Source of the DNA: Leptasterias polaris
Lineage: Eukaryota; Echinodermata; Asteroidea; Forcipulatida; Asteriidae
Assembly (NCBI GenBank): GCA_037783415.1
Contig: JAZGTN010000051.1
Span: forward strand, 434,001-498,000
Length of the DNA: 64,000 nucleotides
Direction: 5' to 3'
Shown: piece after piece, positions 30,098-39,790 of the stretch
How positions within the stretch are numbered: position 1 is the stretch's first letter
Layout of the letters: the number at the start of each line of letters is the position of its first letter
The notes under the pieces: generated by a model
Seen by the model: only the letters and a program-made list of their open reading frames with translations
What the model was told of the DNA's origin: nothing
The model's database searches: none
Translations under genes and position numbers: made by a program

Positions 30098-31641
30098 ATT
30101 GGTCTATTGCCATGGTGCACTGACCATGTGTACCGGCCCTCGTATTTCCCCCTAAGCGCTTTGTAAAATTAGCACACTCTCTACTTATGCCATCTGGGTT
30201 AGGCTTTGACTCAGGGTTGGGAACTTTGTTCTCATCATGAAGGCTGGTTGGGTGTCAACGTTTGCAAATGTCACAAGTGGATCTATTAATAAGTCATAAG
30301 TGGCGAAATTCTTTACTCTGATGACCACGCTTAAAGACATCCATAACATAGACCCTTGGTTTTTACAAACTCTGTCCTTTCTGACAAAGGCTGACTAGAC
30401 AGGGACGCTTGCACTTGTCAGCTAGATGGCTTGTGTCATTACAATATAAACACGCCCTCTTTGTTTCTTTATTGTCTGATTTCTCTGCTGTCGACCTTTT
30501 GTATCTATCTCTGTTCCTGCGCCACTTGGAAACTTCTGTGGCAAAACTACCCTTTGAACGATTTGTGTTCTTGGTGACAATCTTTGCACCTGTGCCTTTC
30601 ACATCTTGGCTCAGTGCCTCTCTGCCATACATCGGATCCATCACCTTCTTTGCTTCCATCTTCACAAACCGAACCAATTGACTAAATTGGACAGTCTCGC
30701 CTTTGTCTGTAGTTTTCCAAACGACGTTTCTCCACCTGCCATGGAGGTAAAATGGTAGTTTCCCCACCAACTTCCTCATGTTGTCAGGGTACTCAAGGAC
30801 TTTCACAGCTTCGATGCATTTCACAGCATTTTCACTTTCAACCAGCAGAATTGAGAATTCATCAAGTGCCTTAGGTTCGTCAGGACGAACACATGGCCAT
30901 TCGAGTGCTTTCTTGATGAAGGAGTGTGCCATGAGTTGCACGTCTCAATACCTTGACTCCAGTTCTTTTAGGGCGGCGGAGTATCCTTGCTCAGCAGGAA
31001 GATGGCTAAAACCCGAGACAACTTTATTTGCCTCTCCATTAGTGAATTGTTCCAGATAACTCATTCGCTCATCATCATTTTCAGTGTAAACTGTTACCTT
31101 GGTGTTGAACTGTCGTATGAATTTTCGGTAGTCCGTATAGGTTCCCCACTAAAACGCTTGATCTCAGGGGTTGGTCTTTTTAGTTGCCCGACAACAGCGA
31201 GTAGAATGTTGTCCCCTGACATGGCACTTTCACTTCGGTTGACACAGTGCTCATCAGTTTTGCTACCTTCTCCTGAAACAGAATGGTTATTGACATGCAA
31301 TGGCACTGATACAATTTTACTATGGCATAGTGAATTATTACAACTCTGTTTACTATGAGTGTTCGTGCCCTACAAATTTGGTTATGACTCTCTGGTCCAA
31401 AACAATGAGCATTAACATTTAGTGCAGATTGACCATTATTTGTCTGGTCTACCCAGTCTGATTGGTTGTTCTGTTGTGCTACAATAGACACATCATTATT
31501 TAACTGCATATTTGAATTTGAATCCCTAATAAAAAATGGATATGACTGCACTTCATAACCGTCCAAAACTTTTTCCTTTGCCTGTACAATGTCCAGTTCT
31601 GTGGTCAAATTCAGCTCCTCTTCTTCCAGTCGCCTTTTCAC
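30098..31641 (-). pseudogene. Pao/BEL gag-like region
   Basis: From 31641 leftward: KRRLEEEELNLTTELDIVQA (coiled coil), then QLKRPTPEIKRFSGEPI, SYLEQFTNGEANKVV, HLPAEQGYSAALKELESRY, VQLMAHSFIKKALEWP, LDEFSILLVESENAVKCIEAV, LPFYLHGRWRNVVW, and a CCHC-type knuckle CLYCNDTSHLADKC near 30420. This is the usual Pao/BEL gag plan (DUF1759-like). Several stops and frame shifts occur around 30950 and 31130. Confidence 0.75.
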
Positions 31642-33136
31642 CCATTAGGTGTGTTTACATTGAATTACCTTGGTCATTAAACTTAATGGATTTGTAGTTA
31701 ATCTGCCTGGGGCAGCCCTAGTCTCCTTTCTAACAGCTCCAATAAAACAAATTCAGGGATCTCGACAAGTTCATGTTATTATGGATCGTTTTGGAGCATC
31801 TAGTTTGAGTGTCCAACTGTACAGCGAACTGTTTGGAAAAGTACAGTGTAATTGCATGGAGATAACAGGTGTGAGCTGCCAGATGAAAAGGATGTTTCAT
31901 TTTTTAATAGCTTCTTTCTTTAACCCTGTAAGTAGCGAATACTTTGTGATTTGCTCCGTGGAACGAAGGTGCTCACGCGGTAGGCATATTATGTAATTAG
32001 TGAAATTGACACTTGAAACAGCCACAGGGTGAAAACAAACAGTAACCAGGTCACCTAGATATACCCTGAGGGTATTTCTGGGTCAGGATTGTAAACAAAC
32101 AGCTCTGGTTTCCATTCACAGACAGATGACAGAGAGCATGTATTGGTACTGTTGGGCAAATTTTGTACACAAGGGAATTGGCGCCTTGGCGCAGACCCAC
32201 TCTGTGACAGCTGGCCTACCCGGTGAACGACCTCTAGGGCAAAATCGGTTCAGCCACTTTGTTAAGGGGTGTTCAGGGTTGGATGAAAATTAAGTTCAGC
32301 GAAAAAATTAACAAAATTAGATTAATTGTTCTACCGCTTGAGACTATTCGCTACTTGCAGGGTTTTAATGGAGCTTTCCCGTTATGACAAAGGGATGAAG
32401 TTACATATTTTACACAAAAAATACTCAAAGTGAATTGATTTTCCTTCTTACGTGATTGTAATGTTTACAGGTTGTTTCACCGGGTGATAATGGATTATAT
32501 TTTGTCAATTTTTTTCATTTACGCTTTTAAGCATGTAAAGCGTCCCCTTATACAATATTTAGATTTATGCTTTACAGTTATAACGTTCTCTATGAATGCA
32601 TGTCTTTATATTGTGTCAATAAACTGGCGCTCTTGCAAGTTGGGTTTCAGGTACAAATAATGATCTGAGTAAAATGTCTTATGATGTTCTCTGATATTTT
32701 GTGTGTGAAAAGGTTGAAATGGCAACAGTGGTGGGACCTTTTTGTTTCAAATCACAAAGATTGATTATACTCACAAGTAGTATGAATACCGCGGTTTAAA
32801 CATGAACAGTCGCCACCCTGTAACGGTTTCATAATAATTCCAACAAAAAACACAACATGGTTTAGGGTGTGTGTGGATGTCCTTATGCACAAGGTTTTCT
32901 TTGTTTTCGGGTGCCCCAGAGAGAATTTATTTAGAAAAGGAAATTATAGAATAATACCTATATGTTTCCCTCGCTTGTAGTGAGGGCATGTATTTTGCTC
33001 CTCTTCCTAGTTGCAGCTGCAAGGAGGGAGGTAAAGGGCTCAAAGGGGGAAGTGTTAATGTCTGTAAAACCCTATAACCAAGTCCCATGAAGGTAGCAGA
33101 TTACGTTGTGGTGGGCGCTTAAGAAACATTCATTTA
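31642..33136. other. No gene recognised; 5' LTR expected but not found
   Basis: A 5' LTR of the Pao element should lie here, but no sequence resembling 9536-9859 was seen. A 108-codon plus-strand frame at 31670-31996 has no recognisable motif. GC content rises slightly near 32150-32260. Confidence 0.4.
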
Positions 33137-33229
33137 AAACTTAACCTATTCCTGGAAAACTTGACGTCACCAAAAAAAATAGACCGACGAAATGGTGACG
33201 TCAAGTTTTCCAAGAATAGGTTAAGTTTT
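33137..33229. repeat. Hairpin with CRE-like TGACGTCA in each arm
   Basis: AAAACTTAACCTATTC plus GGAAAACTTGACGTCACC is mirrored after a 22-bp loop, with one unpaired base. It is probably a MITE remnant. Confidence 0.7.
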
Positions 33230-33269
33230 CCCAAACACGGATAAGTCTAAAATTGTACCATTTCCTAAT

Positions 33270-33425
33270 AAATAGTAGTTTTTGAAAGTATTTTTCAGCT
33301 TTAAATGACAATATTTAAGTTTATCTGGTCGTCTCTTGGTTACATACATGTCGACTTAACGAATGTTATTGGCCCAATGTAAAGCGCATTGAGACGTTAT
33401 TGTAAAATGCGCTATATAAGAACTA

Positions 33426-33461
<36 letters not shown>

Positions 33462-33840
33462 AGTTCTCACTATCCGGTGTATGGGCATAATCATGCCCAA
33501 GTCGACCAGCCATGTTGATTTCGGCCCAGAGGGAAATGAGGGCGCTATACAAGTTACCGTGAGTATTTCACAGATTTTTCACTAAGCGAACTTATGAATT
33601 CGGAAGCGTTCAAGAAAGGGTTTTAAGGATATTTTTCTAGTTGTCTCTCGGTAACATGACGACTTGACCATTCCCACATCCCAATGTGTGGGAAAACCCC
33701 ACTCAAGTCGACTGGTGTCGGCCCTGAGGGAATTTTTGAACAAGGGAGGGCGGTATACAAGTTTATCATAAATATTTTACAGATTTATCACCGCGTGAAA
33801 CGTTATAAGGATATCAAGAAAAAAATAAAACATTAAATAC
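33270..33840 (+). repeat. Imperfect direct repeats around a SINE tail
   Basis: Three related stretches begin near 33285, 33590 and 33770 and share a CAGxTTTxxxAC...AAGGATAT...GT(C/T)GTCTC(T/G)G sequence. Two also share GGCCCxGAGGGAA and GGCG(C/G)TATACAAGTT. A SINE 3' end (33372-33460: GCGCATTGAGACGTTATTGT, GCTATATAAGAACTAG, (TTA)n) interrupts the first. Confidence 0.5.
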
Positions 33841-34359
33841 GGAAGCGTTAACGCTTATTCCGTATTGCAGCTTATCAAAAATCGTTATTAGAAAAACATG
33901 TTTTCGTCGTCGTAACGTCATCCAGTGTCAATATACATTAATTCCAAGTTTATTATTCAAAACGATATTCTGATCGATATGTCATACAATTATAATATTT
34001 GTGTCATTGTGTAATTTACAGAACATGTACACAATTTTAAAAAGGGACCCAACTTTGTCATATAATTTCGGTACAAACTGGAAACTCTAAAATTAAAAAA
34101 TTATTATCTCGCGAACTACAGTACATATCTTAAAGTTTTATTCTTTGTGGAGTGCACTGTAGTGCACCGAATAGGTTGCACACCTTCTTTGCTCTCTGCT
34201 TTTTGATGTTTATGTCCTGCTTGTTTCTACTGTTTTACCTCATGTTTTATACCATCTTGTAGAGCTAATACCAGAGAATCTTCTACTGTCTTTGGATTTC
34301 ATGTTCTGTGAATCAATTTGGAATCATTTATGGAAACATTAGTCAACTTTAAAGTCTTA
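33841..34359. other. AT-rich stretch, no gene seen
   Basis: No coding similarity. It may contain the 5' untranslated region of the LINE that follows (from about 34190), but the element's 5' boundary is not visible. Confidence 0.4.
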
Positions 34360-34424
34360 ATTGTGTGTTGTAGCCTCTACCGACTATGATGACTCACTCT
34401 GCAACCTTCAAGTGTGTGTAACTT

Positions 34425-34766
34425 GTGTGGCTAATACAATGGAGGTCCTCATCAAGTCAATCTTCCTGTGTGTTCTTGTTCTGCAAGTCTGCAGTACTTC
34501 AACTCCTTCCAAAAAGGATCTTCTATCTAACTGTGTATCTTTTTTCACATTGTTGTTTGTCTGGAAAGAAAATTTTCACCAAAGGATTCCTGAAATCACC
34601 AATTTCATATTATCATAACTCAACTGCTAGCTTCAATGTTGTACTGCTATGTTGTGGAGACATAGAACCTAATCCAGGTCCCCAATCTGATGAAATAACT
34701 AGGACCACCCGCAGCATTAAACTTACCTATCAGTATGATAGGTCTCAACTTTTGGAAATACCCTGA
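34425..34766 (+). pseudogene. LINE leader region with 2A-like motif
   Basis: An ATG at 34439 opens MEVLIKSIFLCVLVLQVCST, a signal-peptide-like start. About 60 codons on, after a frame change, the sequence reads VVLLCCGDIEPNPGP at 34638-34682. DxExNPGP is the ribosome-skipping 2A signature, known in L2/CR1-type LINEs of sea urchins and lancelets. Skipping would occur between the last G and P and free the leader from the endonuclease-RT protein. The frame stops at 34766, and a different frame continues with FGNTLRELKISSKAPTRRGR. Confidence 0.7.
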
Positions 34767-34844
34767 GAGAACTGAAAATTTCGTCTAAAGCTCCTACACG
34801 TCGAGGGCGATCGGTGAAACACACGACTAATCCAAACTTAAGCA

Positions 34845-36161
34845 TTGCTACTCCTGTTACTGCTGATCACGTCACTCATACAGTTGATTGTACGGATGTC
34901 TCTTCACCCCTATCACCTAACTAACAGGCCTGGTAAACAGGTGAACTTATCCAATATCTGCATTCTAAATGCACAATCCGTGTGCAATAAAACCAACCTT
35001 CTCACTGACTATATTACGGATCACGATTTTGATTTCATTGCGCTTACCGAAACCTGGCTAACTAACACAGACAAACACAAGCAAGTCATCGGGGAATTGT
35101 GTTTGCCGGGATATGATTTATGTCATGTGCCGCGTGTTAACAGATCTGGTGGAGGCATAGCTCTCATACACAAGGAAAATATAATCAGAGGGCCTGTTAC
35201 ATCATATAATGGTTCGACGTTTGAAAGTTTATGCTGTGATCTGACTACCAAAGGTTCTTTTTCCCCCCTCAAGCTTGTCATCATTTATAGACCACCGTAT
35301 AGTTCAAAAAATCGTTTTACCCCTAGAATGTTTCTTGATGAGTTTTCTGAATATGTTGCAATACTTTCCGCGTCTCTCAATAAATTGTTGATTGTTGGAG
35401 ACTTCAACTTTCACTGGATGTTTGCTAATGCTGATGCTGATGCTACTCGTTTAAAAGACATGCTCGAATCCACCAATATGTCACAGTTTGTTTGTACACC
35501 GACTCATATAAGCGGTCATATTCTAGACCTTGTTATTGCACGCCCATCCGATAACCTTGTAAACTCGATAACTGTTGGAGGTTTTCTAACAGATCACGCG
35601 GCCATACACTGTTCACTAAACTTGAATAAGCCCCTACCAACTAGGAAACAAATCTCATATCGCAAATATGCTTGCCTTGACCATGATGCTTTTGCAGATG
35701 ATATTTGCAAGTCTGATCTGATAATCAATCCTTCAGATAACTTGGATAACCTCATTGATCAGTATGACTGTATACTTAAATCTCTTCTTGACCATCATGC
35801 TCCGTTAAAATCTCGCTCTGTTACCATCAGACCATCAAACCCATGGTACTCTACTGAGATTGCTGAAGCAAAGAAAATGCGTAAACGACTTGAAAGACGC
35901 TGGAGGAGAACAAATGTTGTGGCTGATCGAGACCTGTTTAAAGCTCAACGTCAACGCGTTCTCCACATGATCAATGATGCTAAATCAAAATATTACCAAG
36001 ATAAACTATCTTGCTGTGAGAATCAACGAGAAATATTTAGGATTGTTGAATCTTTATTGCATAATAAAAGTAAAACCAAGCTACCAACTCACAGTGACAC
36101 TATGGAATTGGCTGAGAAATTCAGTGTACTTCATCACCAAGATAAGAAATATTCGGACTGA
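34845..36161 (+). pseudogene. LINE APE-type endonuclease
   Basis: Blocks in order: NICILNAQSVCNK, IALTETWL, SGGGIALIHK, VIIYRPP, LLIVGDFNFH, ILDLVIARPSD and FLTDHAAIHC. The catalytic N, E, D/N, D and H equivalents are present. The domain is followed by a basic linker (KKMRKRLERRWRRTN). The true frame leaves at about 36122 (AEKFS), after which the last 13 codons to 36161 are a shifted reading. Confidence 0.85.
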
Positions 36162-37815
36162 TCTTGACACATCCGCCTCTACTCAGTCTATCAGTGCAGG
36201 TACATACGACTACGAGTCTAACCCCAATATCCCTACACTCGACAGGTTTGAACCGGCCTCTGAAGTTGAAATCCGGAAACTGATAAATTCATCACCTTCA
36301 AAATCTTGTGACATTGATCCCATCCCAACTTGGCTGTTGAAAAGGCACTTGTCTGTCCTGTCTACCCCTATCACAAAAATTGTCAATTTGTCGCTTCATA
36401 ATGCAGCTTTTCCTCAGCGTTTCAAAAGTGCTATCGTCACTCCACTCCTTAAAAAGCCATCGCTTGACTCAGAAAATCTCAAAAATTTCCGCCCAGTTTC
36501 CAACCTCTCATTTATGTCGAAAATAATTGAGAAAGTAGTTGCCGCCCGTCTGACTGATCATCTGTCTGAACACAATCTGTATGAGACCTCTCAATCTGCA
36601 AACAGAAAATATCATGGGACAGAGAGTGCATTGTTGCGCGTGCATAATGATATTCTTCGCGCTGTGGATGATAAACGTGGTGTGTTCTTAGTCCTCTTAG
36701 ACCTTTCCGCAGCCTTTGACACCATAGATCATACTATCCTTCTGGGACGCCTGAAATCTTTGGGTGTCAAAGGACCAGTTCTCCAATGGATTAAATCTTA
36801 CATCAGCAACCGAACTCAAGCCATCAACATTAATGGAGTTTTATCATCACTTGCCACGCTCTTGTTTGGTGTTCCCCAGGGATCTGTCCTTGGGCCACTC
36901 TTCTTCACCATTTACTCTAAACCAATAGCTGCAATTGCAAGAAACCACGGACTCCATGTACATTTGTATGCAGATGATACTCAACTGTATCTTTCATTTG
37001 ATTTAAATTGTTCTGATGAGCAATCTGAACGCAAACGTGTTGAGCAATGTGTTTCTGATATAAAGTCATGGATGACCAATAATAAATTAAAACTCAATGA
37101 TGATAAAACGGAACTGCTCATAATAACGTCTAAACATAACCAAGACAAAATAATCAATCACCAGATGCAAATTGGCACTGCTACTGTTACATCGTCTGCA
37201 AATGCTCGCAATCTTGGGATCATGTTTGATAACACTATGTGCATGGAATCCCATGTGAAGAAAATTTGTCAATCTGCTTTTTACCATATTAGAAACATTA
37301 GCAGCATTCGTAAAGTCCTCAATAAAAAGTCTGCCTCTATCCTTATACATGCTTTCATTACATCCAGGCTTGATAATGGAAACTCATTGCTTTATGGTAT
37401 TAACAAGCATCTTATCAAAAAACTGCAAAATGTCCAGAACGCTGCTGCTCGGGTATTATCTAAAACACGTAAATATGATCACATCACACCTGTGTTGAAA
37501 CAGCTTCACTGGCTCCCAGTCTGTCAAAGAATTAAATTCAAAATCATTTTGCTTGCCTGGAAAGCTATGAATGATAGGGCTCCTCCCTATCTCAAAGAAA
37601 TTCTCTCACCATATACGCCAACTCGCAATCTTCGCTCTACAAACCAACTTCTTTTAACTGTCCCTAATACAACCACTTCCAACGGCGTTCGCGCTTTTTC
37701 TGTATCTGCACCCACTCTCTGGAACTCTCTTCCTTTACATATCCGAGCTACAAAGTCTCTGGACATTTTCAAAACATTGCTAAAAACTCACCTGTTCAAT
37801 ATTTATTATGATTGA
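36122..37815 (+). pseudogene. LINE reverse transcriptase and C-terminal region
   Basis: Continues from the endonuclease in a different frame: [91 protein letters not shown] (about 36968), WMTNNKLKLNDDKTE, LGIMFDNTM, LHWLPVCQRIKFKI and GVRAFSVSAPTLWNSLPL. The catalytic YADD is intact. The LHWLPVxxRIxFKI and LWNSLP endings are typical of L2-like elements. SANRKYHGTESAL stands where QSAYRxxHSTETAL is usual, a sign of decay. The open frame begins upstream at 35974, but that part is a shadow of the endonuclease frame. Confidence 0.85.
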
Positions 37816-38035
37816 CTATCTGTTTGTTATTTTTTCCACTTGTTTTTGCCGACACATTTATGTAAATCTGTTTTATTCAATGTGCTCTTATTTCTTTCTA
37901 AGCTACGTAATTTGTAATCTTTTTGGTTACTCTTTCTGTTTTTTGTTTTTGTTTGGTTTTTATGCGCCTCGGAATAAGTTTAGTCTTAGATAGATGGCGC
38001 TTTACAAGTTTTAATTATTATTATTATTATTATGT

Positions 38036-38402
38036 CGCTTTTGACACATTGGCATGTTATTTACCCACTTTTACCTTTCCTTCCGATTCAAACAGGAAGT
38101 TAACATTTAATAAAATCATATTTCCTGACTCATTTGTCATCAAGTCACAATCGTCTTGTAGTTTATGACACATATGACATGTTGTTTCAAAATATGACCC
38201 GAATTTGACTTTTCATTCCGGTCCAGACAGGAATTTCAAATTATAAATCATATCTCCTGAACCACATGTCATAAAGTCACAATTGTGCCCTTGTGTAGCA
38301 CTTGACACATGTTATTCAAAACATGATGACCCCACTTTGACCTTTCCTTCTGGTCTAAAAAGTTCACATTTAAAGTCATATATCCTGTACCTAAGGTCAT
38401 GT
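38036..38402 (+). repeat. Three degenerate tandem units of about 105-140 bp
   Basis: Units starting near 38036, 38160 and 38299 share TGACACAT...ATGTT, a TGACxTTTCxTTCxGGTC-like block, CAGGAA, AAATCATAT(T/C)TCCTGA and GTCA(T)...AAGTCACAAT(C/T)GT. Confidence 0.6.
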
Positions 38403-38630
38403 TTTCACGAAGAGCCATCTTCAATTGACAAATTGATCAATACAGGAAGGAGCCTTTATCTAAATAATTACATTTTGCGTTTTCACGAAGAGCCACATGA
38501 CCCCAAAATACATTGTAATACATTGCAACAGAAGAGCGTAAACGTCGGTCAAATCCTTTTTTCAGGTTTCACAAAGAGCCACGTCAGTGTGCTCGTGATC
38601 ACGTGACATGCGCACCCCTTTCTTGTTTCA
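38403..38630 (+). repeat. Spaced TTTTCACGAAGAGCCA repeats
   Basis: TTTCACGAAGAGCCA-like words occur near 38404, 38478, 38566 and 38624, the last two diverged. Function unknown. Confidence 0.55.
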
Positions 38631-38650
38631 CGAATGAGACACTATATAAT

Positions 38651-39323
38651 CCTCTAATGGGTCATGTGTATTACGGCAACATTAATAATTGTACGGAATT
38701 CGGGCTTTATTTCCCTTTTTGAAATAATCCTCTAATGGGTCATGTGTATTACGGCAACATTAATAATTGTACGGAATTCGTGCTTTATTTCCCTTTTTGA
38801 AATAATCCTCTAATGGGGTCATGTGTATTACGGCAATATTAATAATTGTACGGAATTCGGGCTTTATTTCCCTTTTTGAAATAATCCTCTAATGGGGTCA
38901 TGTGTATTACGGCAATATTAAGAATTGTACGGAATTCGGGCTTTCTTTCCCCTTTTGAAATAATCCTATAATGGGGTCATGTGTATTACGGCAATATTAA
39001 TAAATGTACGGAATTCGGACTTTCTTTCCCTTTTTGAAATAATCCTCTAATGGGGTCATGTGTATTACGGCAATATTAAGAATTGTACGGAATTCGGGCT
39101 TTCTTTCCCCTTTTGAAATAATCCTATAATGGGGTCATGTGTATTACGGCAATATTAATAAATGTACGGAATTCGGACTTTCTTTCCCTTTTTGAAATAA
39201 TCCTCTAATGGGGTCATGTGTATTACGGCAATATTAATAATTGTATGGAATTCGGGCTTTCTTTCCCCTTTTGAAATAATCCTACAATGGGGTCATGTGT
39301 ATTACGGCAATATTAATAAATGT
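38651..39323 (+). repeat. 78/79-bp minisatellite with dimeric higher-order units
   Basis: Nine units start at 38651, 38729, 38807, 38886, 38965, 39044, 39123, 39202 and 39281 (the last partial). Each carries TCATGTGTATTACGGCAA, GTACGGAATTCG and CTTTxTTTCCC. From the fourth unit on two variants alternate: 38886 equals 39044 and 38965 equals 39123, giving a 158-bp higher-order unit. Confidence 0.9.
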
Positions 39324-39672
39324 AATAAAGAAATTAGAAAGTCAATGGAGGGGTTAAACTTATAGTCACATAATCATATGAGAGGCCTTTAACTGCAAAC
39401 TGTGGCTTCTTTAGTGTTGTAGATTTTTGCAGTTTTAAGGCAAGCACAATATGTCACATTATGCCGTGATGTATGTCGACGTGTACTAGACAGAGCACGT
39501 GCAGACATCCTTTACTACATGTGTCTCGTACAATGAACATCACATGTCCGGTGCTAATGACCGATTGTATTGGAATTAATTGATAACAATTGTTTTAAAA
39601 GTGAACGTTAATCTTCTAATAAAAGACTAAAGTCTTAAAGTATTATCATTGCGTCATTGGGGAGTGAATCGC
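39324..39672. other. No gene; upstream region of candidate secreted-protein gene
   Basis: No coding similarity. It separates the minisatellite from the TATA box at 39673. Confidence 0.4.
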
Positions 39673-39680
39673 TATAAATA
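39673..39680 (+). promoter_or_regulatory. TATA box
   Basis: TATAAATA, 118 bp before the ATG at 39791. A transcription start about 30 bp downstream would leave a 5' leader of about 90 nt. Confidence 0.5.
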
Positions 39681-39790
39681 CCGAACTCCGATAGAGGTTA
39701 TAAGGACAAGCTTTGCGAGGAGCCGTGGAAAGTCGAATTGTTCTGGTGAGTTCAATATTGGAGAGGTCAGTGCGTCATCATCACCCGAAA

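Larger units (their letters stand above)
9536..31641 (-). mobile_element. Pao/BEL LTR retrotransposon, heavily interrupted
   Basis: Minus-strand Pao/BEL pieces occur in the expected order from right to left: gag (31641 to 30363, CCHC knuckle), aspartic protease (about 29.9 kb), RT start, connection/RNase H (28.0-27.47 and 16.76-16.15 kb), H2C2 zinc finger (15.9-15.63 kb), integrase core (15.5-15.15 kb) and the C-terminal DUF5641-type domain (10.43-10.0 kb), then the 3' LTR. Four large or small insertions separate them. The RT palm with its catalytic box is missing at about 27940, and no 5' LTR was found beyond 31641. The element is non-functional. Confidence 0.8.
34360..38034 (+). mobile_element. 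L2/CR1-like LINE with 2A-like peptide and ATT tail
   Basis: Plus-strand element with an N-terminal leader (34438-34766), APE endonuclease (34845-36135) and RT (36122-37815), then a 220-bp 3' region ending GGCGCTTTACAAGTTTTAA and (TTA)n at 38012-38034. The GCGCTTTACAA/(ATT)n end is typical of the L2 group. At least three frameshifts (about 34600, 34745 and 36122) interrupt an otherwise complete plan. Confidence 0.85.

Noticed and set aside
30987..31358. 123-codon plus frame
   Set aside because: Antisense shadow of the Pao/BEL gag region.
31670..31996. 108-codon plus frame near the right end of the Pao element
   Set aside because: No domain recognised and no splice signals or neighbours to support it; probably chance.
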